Below, one piece after another: positions 25,071-33,670 of a stretch of DNA of 64,000 nucleotides. Location: the NCBI RefSeq assembly GCF_004791025.1, contig NZ_SRUO01000004.1, forward strand, positions 434,001-498,000, in the 5' to 3' direction. The stretch is from Mesorhizobium sp. M4B.F.Ca.ET.203.01.1.1 (GTDB taxonomy: Bacteria > Pseudomonadota > Alphaproteobacteria > Rhizobiales > Rhizobiaceae). Position 1 is the stretch's first letter; each line of letters opens with the position of its first letter. A program made the position numbers and the translations under genes. Below the pieces are notes generated by a model. That model had not been told where the DNA came from and ran no database searches. It saw only the letters and a program-made list of their open reading frames with translations.

Positions 25071-25709
25071 ATGATCATGATTGCTCCGCAGGACGAGCCG
25101 GCGCCCGGCAACATCAAGGTGACGCGCCAGGACTGGATCAAGCTCGCGCTCGAAATCCTGATTTCCGACGGTATCGAGAGCGTGCGCGTGCTGTCGCTCG
25201 GCCAGAAGTTGGGCGTGTCGCGATCGAGCTTCTATTGGTATTTCGAAAGCCGGCAGGATCTGCTCGACCAGTTGCTGAAGCATTGGCATGAGACCAACAC
25301 CAAGGCGATCGTCGAGCGCGCCCGGCGCCCGGCCGCAACCATCATCATGGGCGTGCTCAACGTGTTCGAATGCTGGGCCGACGAGCGCATGTTCGACCCG
25401 AGGCTCGATTTCGCCATCCGCGAATGGGCACGCCGTTCCGACGACGTGCGGCGCATGATCGACCAGGCCGACGACGATCGCCTCACCGCCATCCGCGACA
25501 TGTACCAGCGACACGGCTATGACGCGGAGAATGCCTTCATCCGGGCGCGCGTTCTCTACTACATGCAGATCGGCTACTATGTGCTCGACCTGAAGGAACC
25601 GGTCGAGGCGCGCGTCAGCCATCTCGCTGCCTATCTGCGCGCCTTCACCGGCCAGGAGCCGAGCGATGCGGACGTGGCGCATTTCATGCGCTTCATCGCG
25701 GCGCGGTGA
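25071..25709 (+). CDS. TetR-family transcriptional regulator
   Basis: This 212-residue repressor has an N-terminal helix-turn-helix (WIKLALEILISDGIESVRVLSLGQKLGVSRSSFYWYFESRQDLLDQLL) typical of TetR. The C-terminal helical ligand domain has many Arg/Asp pairs (WARRSDDVRRMIDQADDDRLTAI). Start choice: ATG at 25071 (or 25077). An in-frame ATG at 25008 lies within the palindromic operator and would add a basic stretch outside the fold, so I reject it. It is divergent from the demethylase remnant and mttB, which it probably controls together with itself. The ligand may be a methylated amine, by inference. Confidence 0.88.
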   Translation: MIMIAPQDEPAPGNIKVTRQDWIKLALEILISDGIESVRVLSLGQKLGVSRSSFYWYFESRQDLLDQLLKHWHETNTKAIVERARRPAATIIMGVLNVFECWADERMFDPRLDFAIREWARRSDDVRRMIDQADDDRLTAIRDMYQRHGYDAENAFIRARVLYYMQIGYYVLDLKEPVEARVSHLAAYLRAFTGQEPSDADVAHFMRFIAAR

Positions 25710-25870
25710 TATCGCTGAGTCCGCATTATCAACCTTAGCGATCAACAAAGCTTGTGTGTGGCTTCGCTGCCCTTGTGAGCGGTGGTAAAATGGTCGAATA
25801 GTCGCGCAGGGTGCCACTCTCCGAAACTACCGATGCTGTTTCGGGCAGTGCGCTGGGGCGGAATTCTGCA

Positions 25871-28027
25871 ATGGCAAGTCCTTTGAGACCACGCAAGAGA
25901 AGGGGCCGCATCGCCTCGGCGCTGCTTGCCATCGACGCCTGGCTCGATTCCTCGCTCTACGAGATCGGCTTCAAGGCGCGGGAATTCTGGGAATCGGCGA
26001 CCATCTTTTCCCGCCGCTTCCGCGTCAAGGGCTGGCGGCGCGGCATCATCGAGGTGCTCAGCGAAGGCTTCACCATGGGCGCCGGCGGCGTCGTCGTCCT
26101 GCTTGCGCTGGCCATGCCCGCCTTCCAGATCACCGACGGAGACTGGCGCGCCCAGGGCGACTTCGCCGTCACCTTCCTCGACCGCTACGGCAACGAGATC
26201 GGCCAGCGCGGCATCATCCAGCGCGATTCCGTGCCGGTCGACGAGATGCCCGACCATGTCATCAAGGCGGTGCTGGCGACCGAGGACCGGCGTTTCTTCG
26301 ATCATTACGGCATCGACGTGCTCGGCCTGTCGCGCGCCATCTTCGAGAATGTGCGCGCCAATTCGGTCGTGCAGGGCGGCTCCAGCATCACCCAGCAGTT
26401 GGCCAAGAACCTGTTCCTGACCAATGAGCGCACCCTGGAGCGCAAGATCAAGGAAGCTTTCCTGTCGCTGTGGCTGGAGGCCAACCTTTCCAAGAAGGAG
26501 ATCCTGCAGCTCTATCTCGACCGCGCCTATATGGGCGGCGGCACGTTCGGCATCGAGGCGGCGGCGGATTTCTATTTCGGCAAGAGCGTCAAGGATCTGA
26601 ACCTCGCCGAGGCGGCGATGCTGGCCGGCCTGTTCAAGGCGCCGACCAAATACGCCCCGCACATCAACCTGCCGGCCGCCCGCGCGCGGGCCAATGTGGT
26701 GCTGTCCAACCTCGTCGATTCAGGCTTCATGACCGAGGGCCAGGTGCTGCAGGCAAGGCTGCATCCGGCCGACGTCGTCGACCGCGGCGAGCAGAAAAGC
26801 CCGGATTACTTCCTCGACTGGGCCTTCGACGAGGTCAAGAAGATCGCCAAGCCCGGCCAGCATTCGCTGGTCGCCCACACCACCTTCGACGCCAACATTC
26901 AGAAGGCGGCGGAGGAATCGGTGGAATTCCATCTCCGCCAGTTTGGCAAGGAATACAACGTCACCGAAGGCGCGGTGGTGGTGATCGAGACCAACGGCGC
27001 GGTGCGCGCCATCGTCGGCGGCCGCGACTATGGCGCCAGCCAGTTCAACCGCGCCACCAAGGCGCTGCGCCAGACCGGCTCCTCGTTCAAGCCCTATGTC
27101 TATGCGACCGCGATGGAGCACGGCTTCACGCCGGACTCGGTCGTCTCCGGCGGCGCGATCAGTTGGGGCGGCTGGTCGCCGCACAACTACAATGGCGGCT
27201 CGGCCGGCAATGTGACGCTGATCACGGCGATCGCCAAGTCGATCAACACCGTGCCGGTGCGGCTGGCCAAGGACCATCTCGGCATCGGCCCGATCAAGGC
27301 GATGGCCGAATCGATGGGCGTGGAGTCGCCGCTGGAAGGGCACAAGACCATGGTGCTCGGCACGTCGGGCATGACGGTGATGGACCAGGCGACGGGCTAC
27401 AGCGTCTTCGCGCAGAACGGCCTCGTCGGCTCGAGGCACGGCATCACCCAGCTCGTCACCCGCACCGGCGATGTCGTCTATGACTGGGCCAAGGACGCGC
27501 CGCCGCCGCACCGGGTGCTGTCGGAGCAGGCGCTGAAATACATGAACACGATGCTGGCGGCGGTACCGGTGATCGGCACGGCACGGCGCGCCCAGCTTCC
27601 CAACATCGTCGTCGCCGGCAAGACCGGCACGACGCAATCCTATCGCGATGCCTGGTTCGTCGGTTTCACCGGCAACTACACGGCCGCCGTCTGGCTTGGC
27701 AATGACGACTTCACGCCGACCAACAAGATGACCGGCGGCACGCTGCCGGCGATGGTGTGGCAGCGGCTGATGGTCTATGCGCACCAGAACATCGACCTGA
27801 AGCCGATCCCCGGCCTCGACCACCCGTTCGTCGATCCGGAAGTCGCGGCCAAGGCCGAGGAGGCCGCCAAGAAGAACGTCGAGGCGGCCGAAGCGCAGGC
27901 CGCGGCCGAGCGGCCGCCGGTGTTGTCCAGCCAGACCACCCAGATGCTGCGCGAGATGACCAAGGCGTTCCAGACAGCCCCAGTGCTCGACGCGCCCAAG
28001 GCGCCGGAAACGCTGTCGGCGCTCTGA
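25871..28027 (+). CDS. mrcA: Penicillin-binding protein 1A (bifunctional peptidoglycan synthase)
   Basis: This 718-residue class A PBP polymerises lipid II and cross-links peptidoglycan. An N-terminal cytoplasmic segment rich in Arg/Lys and a membrane helix (GAGGVVVLLALAMPAF) lead into a GT51 glycosyltransferase domain with EDRRF at 138-142 (catalytic Glu138), GGSSITQQLAKNLFL and a further KKEILQLYLD box. The transpeptidase domain has SSFK (Ser404), SIN in AKSINTVPVRL, and KTGTT from 584. The C-terminal tail is Ala/Glu-rich and coiled. An in-frame GTG 60 nt upstream exists; ATG 25871 fits family starts better. It is transcribed alone. Confidence 0.96.
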   Translation: MASPLRPRKRRGRIASALLAIDAWLDSSLYEIGFKAREFWESATIFSRRFRVKGWRRGIIEVLSEGFTMGAGGVVVLLALAMPAFQITDGDWRAQGDFAVTFLDRYGNEIGQRGIIQRDSVPVDEMPDHVIKAVLATEDRRFFDHYGIDVLGLSRAIFENVRANSVVQGGSSITQQLAKNLFLTNERTLERKIKEAFLSLWLEANLSKKEILQLYLDRAYMGGGTFGIEAAADFYFGKSVKDLNLAEAAMLAGLFKAPTKYAPHINLPAARARANVVLSNLVDSGFMTEGQVLQARLHPADVVDRGEQKSPDYFLDWAFDEVKKIAKPGQHSLVAHTTFDANIQKAAEESVEFHLRQFGKEYNVTEGAVVVIETNGAVRAIVGGRDYGASQFNRATKALRQTGSSFKPYVYATAMEHGFTPDSVVSGGAISWGGWSPHNYNGGSAGNVTLITAIAKSINTVPVRLAKDHLGIGPIKAMAESMGVESPLEGHKTMVLGTSGMTVMDQATGYSVFAQNGLVGSRHGITQLVTRTGDVVYDWAKDAPPPHRVLSEQALKYMNTMLAAVPVIGTARRAQLPNIVVAGKTGTTQSYRDAWFVGFTGNYTAAVWLGNDDFTPTNKMTGGTLPAMVWQRLMVYAHQNIDLKPIPGLDHPFVDPEVAAKAEEAAKKNVEAAEAQAAAERPPVLSSQTTQMLREMTKAFQTAPVLDAPKAPETLSAL

Positions 28028-28130
28028 GCTGCGCTCTGCTCCCACTAGGGGAGAAGGGGGAAGTCCCGCTTGCCACGAGGCCCCTGCCCGCGATATCCCC
28101 GAACGGCAAGTTCTCCTGTTTTGGCTGTTC

Positions 28131-28715
28131 ATGCTCAAGACCGCCCTCCTGACGCTGCTTTCGCTTGCCATTGCCGTCGGCGTCGGCGGCGGTAGCGTCT
28201 GGTATGCGCTGCAGGCGCAGGACGGCGTCGGCGCGATCAGGATCGGCCAATGGACGGCCTTTCCCGAGATCGGCACGCAAGGCGCCGATCCCTATTCGAA
28301 AGCGCGCGTGGCGCGCGAGGGCGTGCTGGCGCTGGGCAAGGCCGAGGGCCTGTCCTTCATCGCCGAGCGCGATGCCGCAGGCGAGCCGTTGAGGCGCGAA
28401 TGCGCCTATACGATCGAAGGCGGATTCCCGACCGCCCGCTTCTGGACGCTCTATGCCGCCGACCAGTCGCTGGGCGTGGTCGACACCGGCAAGCCGAGGC
28501 TGGCCGCGCTTCAGTCCTACCAGGTGCTGCGCCAGCCCGACAATGCGGTGACGATTGCCGTCGGCAACCGCCCCGCCCCCGGCAACTGGCTGCTGACCGA
28601 CGGCTTCGGCAAGATGTATTTCGTGCTCACCTTCTACGACACGCCGATCGCCAGCAGCACCGGGCTTTCCGACGTGGCGCTGCCCAGCATCGTGAAAGTG
28701 GGCTGCAATGCGTAG
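28131..28715 (+). CDS. DUF1214 membrane-anchored envelope protein
   Basis: This 194-residue protein has an N-terminal membrane anchor or signal (LLTLLSLAIAVGVGGGSVWYAL) and a periplasmic DUF1214 beta domain (ECAYTIEGGFPTARFWTLYAAD; GNRPAPGNWLLTDGFGKMYFVLTFYDTP). The function is unknown; in other bacteria DUF1214 is often the C-terminal half of a single protein whose N-terminal half is DUF1254. Here the two are separate neighbouring genes overlapping by 8 nt, this one first. It follows PBP1A by about 100 bp on the same strand. Confidence 0.88.
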   Translation: MLKTALLTLLSLAIAVGVGGGSVWYALQAQDGVGAIRIGQWTAFPEIGTQGADPYSKARVAREGVLALGKAEGLSFIAERDAAGEPLRRECAYTIEGGFPTARFWTLYAADQSLGVVDTGKPRLAALQSYQVLRQPDNAVTIAVGNRPAPGNWLLTDGFGKMYFVLTFYDTPIASSTGLSDVALPSIVKVGCNA

Positions 28716-29256
28716 GCTCTTCCACGCCGTGCTGCTCGGCCTGATCGGCGCCGGCATCGTCCATATCGTGGTGCTGATGCTGGTGCCGGATTTTTCCGAG
28801 CGCGATGCCTGGTCGCGGCTGGCGATGGCCTCGGACCTTTACAGGATGACCAGGCTCGACGCCGAGGCCGGCGGCGCGCCGGTGGTGAAGTCGGTCGATC
28901 CGCTGTTCTACGCGGCCGCGTGCCGCTTCGACCTCGCCGAAGGCCTGGTGCGCATCAAGGCGCCGGGCCACGTGCCGTTCTGGTCGGTCTCGGTCTATGA
29001 CCGCAACGGCCACAATTTCTATTCCTTCAACGACCACACCGCGACCGGTGGCGTGCTCGATACGGTGGTGCTGACGCCGGCGCAGATGATCGATGTGCGC
29101 CGGGAACTTCCGGAGGAGCTCCAGGGCGCGATCTTCGTCGAGGCGCCGATCGAGGAAGGCATCTTCGTCATCCGCGCCTTCGTGCCGGACGACAGCTGGA
29201 AACCGATCGTGTCACGCTTCCTGGAGCAGAGCTCCTGCGAGCTGCAGGAGTACTGA
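28708..29256 (+). CDS. DUF1254 membrane-anchored envelope protein
   Basis: This 182-residue protein has an N-terminal membrane helix (AVLLGLIGAGIVHIVVLMLV) and a DUF1254 domain (DLYRMTRLDAEAGGAPVVKSVDPLFYAAACRFDLAEG, then VPFWSVSVYDRNGHNFYSFND). It overlaps the DUF1214 gene by 8 nt, so both are translated together and probably form one complex in the periplasm. The domain order in the genome is the reverse of the usual fusion. No catalytic motif is evident. Confidence 0.88.
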   Translation: MRRLFHAVLLGLIGAGIVHIVVLMLVPDFSERDAWSRLAMASDLYRMTRLDAEAGGAPVVKSVDPLFYAAACRFDLAEGLVRIKAPGHVPFWSVSVYDRNGHNFYSFNDHTATGGVLDTVVLTPAQMIDVRRELPEELQGAIFVEAPIEEGIFVIRAFVPDDSWKPIVSRFLEQSSCELQEY

Positions 29257-29309
29257 CCGGCCGGCCCCGCCTGCGCTATCCCCAAGTGCTGGAGCGTCCT
29301 TGCCGCCCT

Positions 29310-29489
29310 CTAGTGATGCGGCACGGGCGTCGGCGGCTTGTCCGGGCCAGCCGGCCGCGTCTCGCCGGCCACTGGCGGCTGTTCGTAGCGGACGCCGGGG
29401 AAGATGATCACCGCCGCCGGCGTGCCGGTGTTCTGAACTGCTCGATTTACTGGTGCCGGTCGCGGCACGAAAGACAGTACCATGCCCAT
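29310..29489 (-). CDS. 59-residue conserved-looking small protein, proline-rich
   Basis: This short frame has an ATG at 29489 and a stop at 29310. The product starts MGMVLSFVPRPAPVNRAV, has a hydrophobic/aromatic core AAVIIFPGVRYEQPP, and ends in a Pro-rich tail with His-His. AGAGGA lies about 12 nt upstream. The core pattern (VIIFPGVRYE) is one I recognise from small hypothetical proteins of rhizobia. It has no signal peptide or membrane segment and is probably cytoplasmic; the function is unknown. It is convergent with the DUF1254 gene. Confidence 0.65.
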   Translation of the reverse strand: MGMVLSFVPRPAPVNRAVQNTGTPAAVIIFPGVRYEQPPVAGETRPAGPDKPPTPVPHH

Positions 29490-29677
29490 GGTTCGCGTAT
29501 TCCTCTCGGTTGCACCGGAGCAGAACGCAACGCCTCCAAAGTTGATTAAGGCGGGCAGAGGGTTAACGGAGCGCTAACGGATCGCCGCTAATTTGATCTT
29601 TGTTTCTGGCGGACGCGAAACCGGCACGGTTCGGTCGAGCAAAGCCAGGCTTGTGTCGAGTATCGGGCGTATCCTCC

Positions 29678-30733
29678 GTGTCATCTTCGGATTTCAGGCA
29701 AATCGCTATTCGGACGGAGGCGGGAAAGGCCGAAAGGCTGTTCCGCGCATCGGTATCGGCATTCTGCTCGCTCACGCGCCCATCGCGGCGCGAGATCGGC
29801 CAGCTCGAGGACCTGACGCTGCCGCTGTTCGAAGAGGTGTCGGTCGAATCGCGCCGCTACGTCGCCGCCGCGCTTTCCGAATGCGAATACGCGCCAGGCG
29901 CCCTGGTCCGGCGGCTGGCTGAGGAGCCGGTCGACATCGCCGCTCCCTTGCTGACCCGCTCGCGGGCGCTGAGCGACATCGACCTCATCGCGCTGATCGG
30001 CCGCCACGGCCTGCCGCATGCGCGCGCCATTGCGCGCCGCAAGGAACTGAACCCGACCATCGCTGATCTGATCAGGGCGCTCGAGAAGCCGACGCTGGTC
30101 AGGGTGCGGCCGCCGCAGCCGATCGCGCAGCCAGTGTCCGCGAAGGCCGAAGCGGCGTCGGCCAAAGCCGAAGCGACACCGGCCGCGGAATCGCTCGCCA
30201 TCGCCAGCGACGATGACGCGCGGCAACCGCCAGGCATGGCTGCCGAAAATGCCAGGCGCCGGCTGCGCGCGATGATGCGTCCTGAAACTGGAAGCGAGAG
30301 TGTCAATCCGTTCGTCGGCCAGGCGAGCTATGTGAAGCTGCGCGAGACGGCGCTGACCGGCAATGCGGCGTTCTTCCAGACCGCGCTGGCGGACGCACTC
30401 GACATCGATTTCCAGACGGCGCGCTCGCTGACCGAACAGGCCAGCTATGCCGCGCTGCTCGCGGCCTTGCGCTCGCTCGACCTCAGCGAGGATCGCGCCT
30501 TCCTGATCGCCGTCGCCGTCTACCCCCGGGAGTTTCCCCATCCGCAGGCGATCCGCCTGTTCCTCGACCGCTACCGCCTGCTGCATCGCGAGGCGGCGCT
30601 CGACAAGGTGCGCAACTGGAAGGCCGAGACGCTGTCGCGGGCGATCCGCGGCAACGCCGCCGATACGGCGAATGACGAGGAGCGCCGGGCCTCTAACAGC
30701 GGCGACGCGGCCGCCAGCCTCAAGGCGTCATGA
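29678..30733 (+). CDS. DUF2336 family protein
   Basis: This is about 351 residues with the alpha-helical HEAT-like pattern of DUF2336 (alphaproteobacterial, unknown function): REIGQLEDLTLPLFEEVSVESRRYVAAALSE, APLLTRSRALSDIDLIALIGRHGLPHARAIARR, and a second set of repeats after an Ala/Pro/Lys-rich linker (residues about 150-190). The start is uncertain: the frame opens at TTG 29600 and offers TTG 29651 and GTG 29678; no strong ribosome-binding site decides. Its 3' end overlaps the convergent DUF1491 gene by 6 nt. Confidence 0.75.
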   Translation: MSSSDFRQIAIRTEAGKAERLFRASVSAFCSLTRPSRREIGQLEDLTLPLFEEVSVESRRYVAAALSECEYAPGALVRRLAEEPVDIAAPLLTRSRALSDIDLIALIGRHGLPHARAIARRKELNPTIADLIRALEKPTLVRVRPPQPIAQPVSAKAEAASAKAEATPAAESLAIASDDDARQPPGMAAENARRRLRAMMRPETGSESVNPFVGQASYVKLRETALTGNAAFFQTALADALDIDFQTARSLTEQASYAALLAALRSLDLSEDRAFLIAVAVYPREFPHPQAIRLFLDRYRLLHREAALDKVRNWKAETLSRAIRGNAADTANDEERRASNSGDAAASLKAS

Positions 30734-31078
30734 GTCCGTCCTGACGGACAAAAGCTCCTCGACCGGAACGGCGCCGGCCTCGATCTCGACCACCCATATA
30801 TCGGGATCGAACTTCTTCTCGCGCTCCAGCCTGGCGTCGAACGGCGCGGCATCGTCGCCGGAGCCGAGCAGGCTGAAGAAGCGCTCGTCGGGCTTGGCCG
30901 AATCGTAGCTGGTCTGCGGCGCCGGCCCGAACAGGGCGACCTCGCCCAGCCGGCCGCGCGACAGCACGAAGATCGCGCCCGCCTCGGCCGCGCCGCGCGT
31001 GACCACGGCGGCAAAACCGCCAGCGGCGAACACCCGGCGCAACAGGGCCGACACCCACAGGTCGGTGGTCACGCGCAT
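30728..31078 (-). CDS. DUF1491 family protein
   Basis: This 116-residue soluble protein has the DUF1491 pattern of alphaproteobacteria: RVTTDLWVSALLRRVFAAGGFAAVVTRGAAEAGAIFV at the N-terminus, then ERFFSLLG and a closing DPDIWVVEIEA. It has no known activity. The gene follows the peptidoglycan-binding protein and sensor kinase genes on the same strand (83-bp gap) and ends inside the last codons of the convergent DUF2336 gene. Confidence 0.88.
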   Translation of the reverse strand: MRVTTDLWVSALLRRVFAAGGFAAVVTRGAAEAGAIFVLSRGRLGEVALFGPAPQTSYDSAKPDERFFSLLGSGDDAAPFDARLEREKKFDPDIWVVEIEAGAVPVEELLSVRTDS

Positions 31079-31161
31079 GGCAAGGTTCCGGACGACATGC
31101 GCGGCTCCTTACAGCATCAAGCCGGAAACCAAAACAGATCGCTCCAGCTATCGGCCGACGC

Positions 31162-31932
31162 TCAGTTGGTCAGGCCGATCTCGCGCATCTTGACGTAGAC
31201 GATCTCGTCGGGCTCGCCGGTCTGCGGCAGGCCGAACAGCGACTGGAATTCCTTGATCGCCGCCTTGGTTCGCGCGCCGACGACGCCGTCGAGCTGCATG
31301 TCGTCATTGCCGAAGGCCTTCAGCCCGGCCTGGATCTTGACGATGCGGGCATCGGGCGCCGGCGCGGCGGCATCGGCCGGCGCGGAGACCGGGATCGGCG
31401 CCGGCGCGACGGCCGGAGCGGCGACGCTGTCCACCGGCCTCGGCACCGGATGCGGGATGGCCGCCGTCGTCTGCCTGGCGCCCAGCTGGTCGAGCAGCAC
31501 GGCATCGATCTCGCCGGTCGCCGGCAGCCCGACCTTCTGCTGATAGGCCTGGATGGCCTTGCGCGTGTTGGGGCCGGAGATGCCGTCGACGGTGCCGGAA
31601 TAGAAATCGAGATCCTTCAATATGCCCTGGACCTGCTCGACGGTGGGGTCGGTCTTGACCGGCGGACGCACGATGTTGATCGTCGTCTCGGGCTCGTCAG
31701 CCGCGCGCGGAAAGTCCTCGATACTTCGGGTGGCGAAGAAGGCGCCGGCGTGCGGGAACGGCTGGTACCAGAGCGCGTTGGCCGACACGTAGAACAGCGT
31801 CACCAGGAAAGCGGTCGAGCCGCCGACCAGCACCGGATTGCGCGAGATCATGCCGCCGAGCGCGAGCGCGCCCTCCTCGAAGGCGCTGCTTTGGCGCTTG
31901 ACCGCCCTAGGCTGTCTTGCGGAGCGAGCCAT
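31162..31932 (-). CDS. Membrane-anchored protein with two peptidoglycan-binding domains
   Basis: This 256-residue protein has an N-terminal cytoplasmic basic segment, one membrane helix (VLVGGSTAFLVTLFYVSANALW) and two PG_binding_1 domains. The first is near residues 100-140 (VQGILKDLDFYSGTVDGISGPNTRKAIQAYQQ) and the second near 200-250 (IQAGLKAFGNDDMQLDGVVGARTKAAIKEFQ), separated by an Ala/Pro linker. It probably tethers the membrane to the wall. GGGGACAGGA immediately precedes the ATG at 31932, which I prefer to an ATG 18 nt earlier. It overlaps the end of the upstream sensor kinase gene by 26 nt, so the two are coupled. Confidence 0.9.
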   Translation of the reverse strand: MARSARQPRAVKRQSSAFEEGALALGGMISRNPVLVGGSTAFLVTLFYVSANALWYQPFPHAGAFFATRSIEDFPRAADEPETTINIVRPPVKTDPTVEQVQGILKDLDFYSGTVDGISGPNTRKAIQAYQQKVGLPATGEIDAVLLDQLGARQTTAAIPHPVPRPVDSVAAPAVAPAPIPVSAPADAAAPAPDARIVKIQAGLKAFGNDDMQLDGVVGARTKAAIKEFQSLFGLPQTGEPDEIVYVKMREIGLTN

Positions 31933-33670
31933 TCCTGTCCCCTTTCGCATGCCCCTTGGTCTTCACCGCTGGTATCGCCAGCACGCCGCTATCCTTGTCC
32001 CGCGAATGGCCCTTCGGCCCGTTCACCGGCAGGCTGATCGTCACCGTGGTGCCCTCGCCCGGCATGCTTTCGATCGACATGGTGCCGTCGTGCAGCGCCA
32101 CCAGGCCCTTGACCAGCGACAGGCCGAGCCCGGTTCCCTCGAAGCGGCGCGTGTAGTCGTTCTGGATCTGCATGAACGGCTTGCCGAGATTGGCGAAATC
32201 CTCCTCGGCGATGCCGATGCCGGTATCGCTGACCCAGAAATGCAGCCGCGAGCCGACGCGCTTGGCGCCGACCACGACATTGCCGCCATCCGGCGTGAAC
32301 TTGATGGCGTTGGAAACGAGGTTGATCAGGATCTGCTGCACAGCGCGGCGGTCGGCATTGATCTCGCCCGCATCCGGCGCGATCTGCGCGGCAAGGCCGA
32401 TGTTCTTGGCCGCGGCCTGCAGCCGCATCATCGACCGGCACATATCGACCGCCTCGACGAAGCGGAACGGCTCCGGCTCGGTCGAATAGGCGCCGGCCTC
32501 GATGCGGGAGACGTCGAGGATCGAGCTGACGACGCCCAGAAGATGCTGGCCTGAGTCCCTGACCAGGCTGACATATTCCTTCTGGCGCGGATCCTTGAAG
32601 GGGCCGAACATCTCATGCAGCAGCATGTCGGAGAAGCCGATGATGGCGTTGAGCGGCGTGCGAAGCTCGTGGCTGACCACGGCCAGGAAGCGCCCCTTCG
32701 CCACCTCGGCCTCGGCTGCGGTCTCGTTGGCGGCGGCGAGCTCTTCGCGCAGCGCCGCGACATCGTCGTTCTCGCTGAGCAACAGCGTGAACGCGTCCTG
32801 CTGTTCGCCCCGCATCAGCTGAAGGCGAAACGGCTGGAAATTGTCGGCGGCTGCCGAGCCATCACGCGGCAGCCGGATGCGCAGATCGATCCGGCGCATG
32901 GCGGCGCCGTCGCGCATGTCGGCGAGCGCCGAGAGATAGCCGACGCGGTCGGCGAGATGTATGCGCTCGAACAGGCCGGTGCCGAACAGGAGTTCCGGCT
33001 GCAGCCGCAGGATGGTGCGCGCCTTGGCCGAGGCGTCAAGCACCTCGCCATGCCGGCCGAGGCGCAGGACCACGGCATCGATTATATCCTCCAGCCGGTC
33101 GCCGGCAAGCGACGCCGGCTGGGTGCCAGCCGGGTTGCGCAGCGAATTCAGGCGCGGGATCAGCGTCGACGCCCAGGCCAGGGGCAGGAGCCAGTGCCAG
33201 GCAGCGATGCCGGCCGGGGCGAGCGGTGGCAGCGAGCCGGCGAAAGGTTGCAGCAGGACCGCGCCGAGCGCGGACAGCGCGCCCCAATAGACTGCGCGTC
33301 GCGAGCCGCCGATCCACCAGGTTTCGAACGGCAGCGCAAGCGCAAGCAGCGCGACGGGCGAGGCCAGCCCGCCCGCGGCGAAGATCGCGGTGCCGAGGGC
33401 AAGACCGCCGAGCACGAGCGCCGCCTGGCCGGCAAGCGCCATCCGGCCCGAGGCCGCCACCAGCAGCGCGGCGAACCAGCAGAAACCGAAGGCGGCGAAG
33501 ATCGCGGCAATCGTCACGGCGGCGCCGAGGCTCGATGTGACCAGCGTCACCGCGGCGCCGGCGGCGAGGAAGGGGGCCGCCAGCATGACACCGATGAAGC
33601 GGCGCTGGCGCAGGCGCTCGCCCGCGGCGGTAATGGTCGGATGGACCATACGGTCGCAGCCGGCAGCCAT
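31907..33670 (-). CDS. Multi-spanning sensor histidine kinase, PdhS-like
   Basis: This is about 587 residues. Six or so membrane helices fill residues about 25-180 (LAAPFLAAGAAVTLVTSSL, AAIFAAFGFCWFAALLVA, ALLALALPFETWW and others), followed by a degenerate PAS domain, a HisKA helix with FLAVVSHELRTPLNAIIGFS and a HATPase (NLVSNAIKFT; GTGLGLSLVKGL). The dimerisation helix ends in MLLHEMFGPF, sharing the 'FGP' feature with the kinase at 4336-6657. This suggests the PdhS/DivJ group that acts on DivK. The start is uncertain: ATG 33670 or 33649, or TTG 33712. It is coupled to a peptidoglycan-binding protein gene, hinting at a wall or polarity role. Confidence 0.85.
   Translation of the reverse strand: MAAGCDRMVHPTITAAGERLRQRRFIGVMLAAPFLAAGAAVTLVTSSLGAAVTIAAIFAAFGFCWFAALLVAASGRMALAGQAALVLGGLALGTAIFAAGGLASPVALLALALPFETWWIGGSRRAVYWGALSALGAVLLQPFAGSLPPLAPAGIAAWHWLLPLAWASTLIPRLNSLRNPAGTQPASLAGDRLEDIIDAVVLRLGRHGEVLDASAKARTILRLQPELLFGTGLFERIHLADRVGYLSALADMRDGAAMRRIDLRIRLPRDGSAAADNFQPFRLQLMRGEQQDAFTLLLSENDDVAALREELAAANETAAEAEVAKGRFLAVVSHELRTPLNAIIGFSDMLLHEMFGPFKDPRQKEYVSLVRDSGQHLLGVVSSILDVSRIEAGAYSTEPEPFRFVEAVDMCRSMMRLQAAAKNIGLAAQIAPDAGEINADRRAVQQILINLVSNAIKFTPDGGNVVVGAKRVGSRLHFWVSDTGIGIAEEDFANLGKPFMQIQNDYTRRFEGTGLGLSLVKGLVALHDGTMSIESMPGEGTTVTISLPVNGPKGHSRDKDSGVLAIPAVKTKGHAKGDRNGSLRKTA

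Noticed and set aside
26720..28276. 518-codon open frame antisense to PBP1A
   Set aside because: PBP1A motifs are complete on the plus strand; antisense product has no fold.
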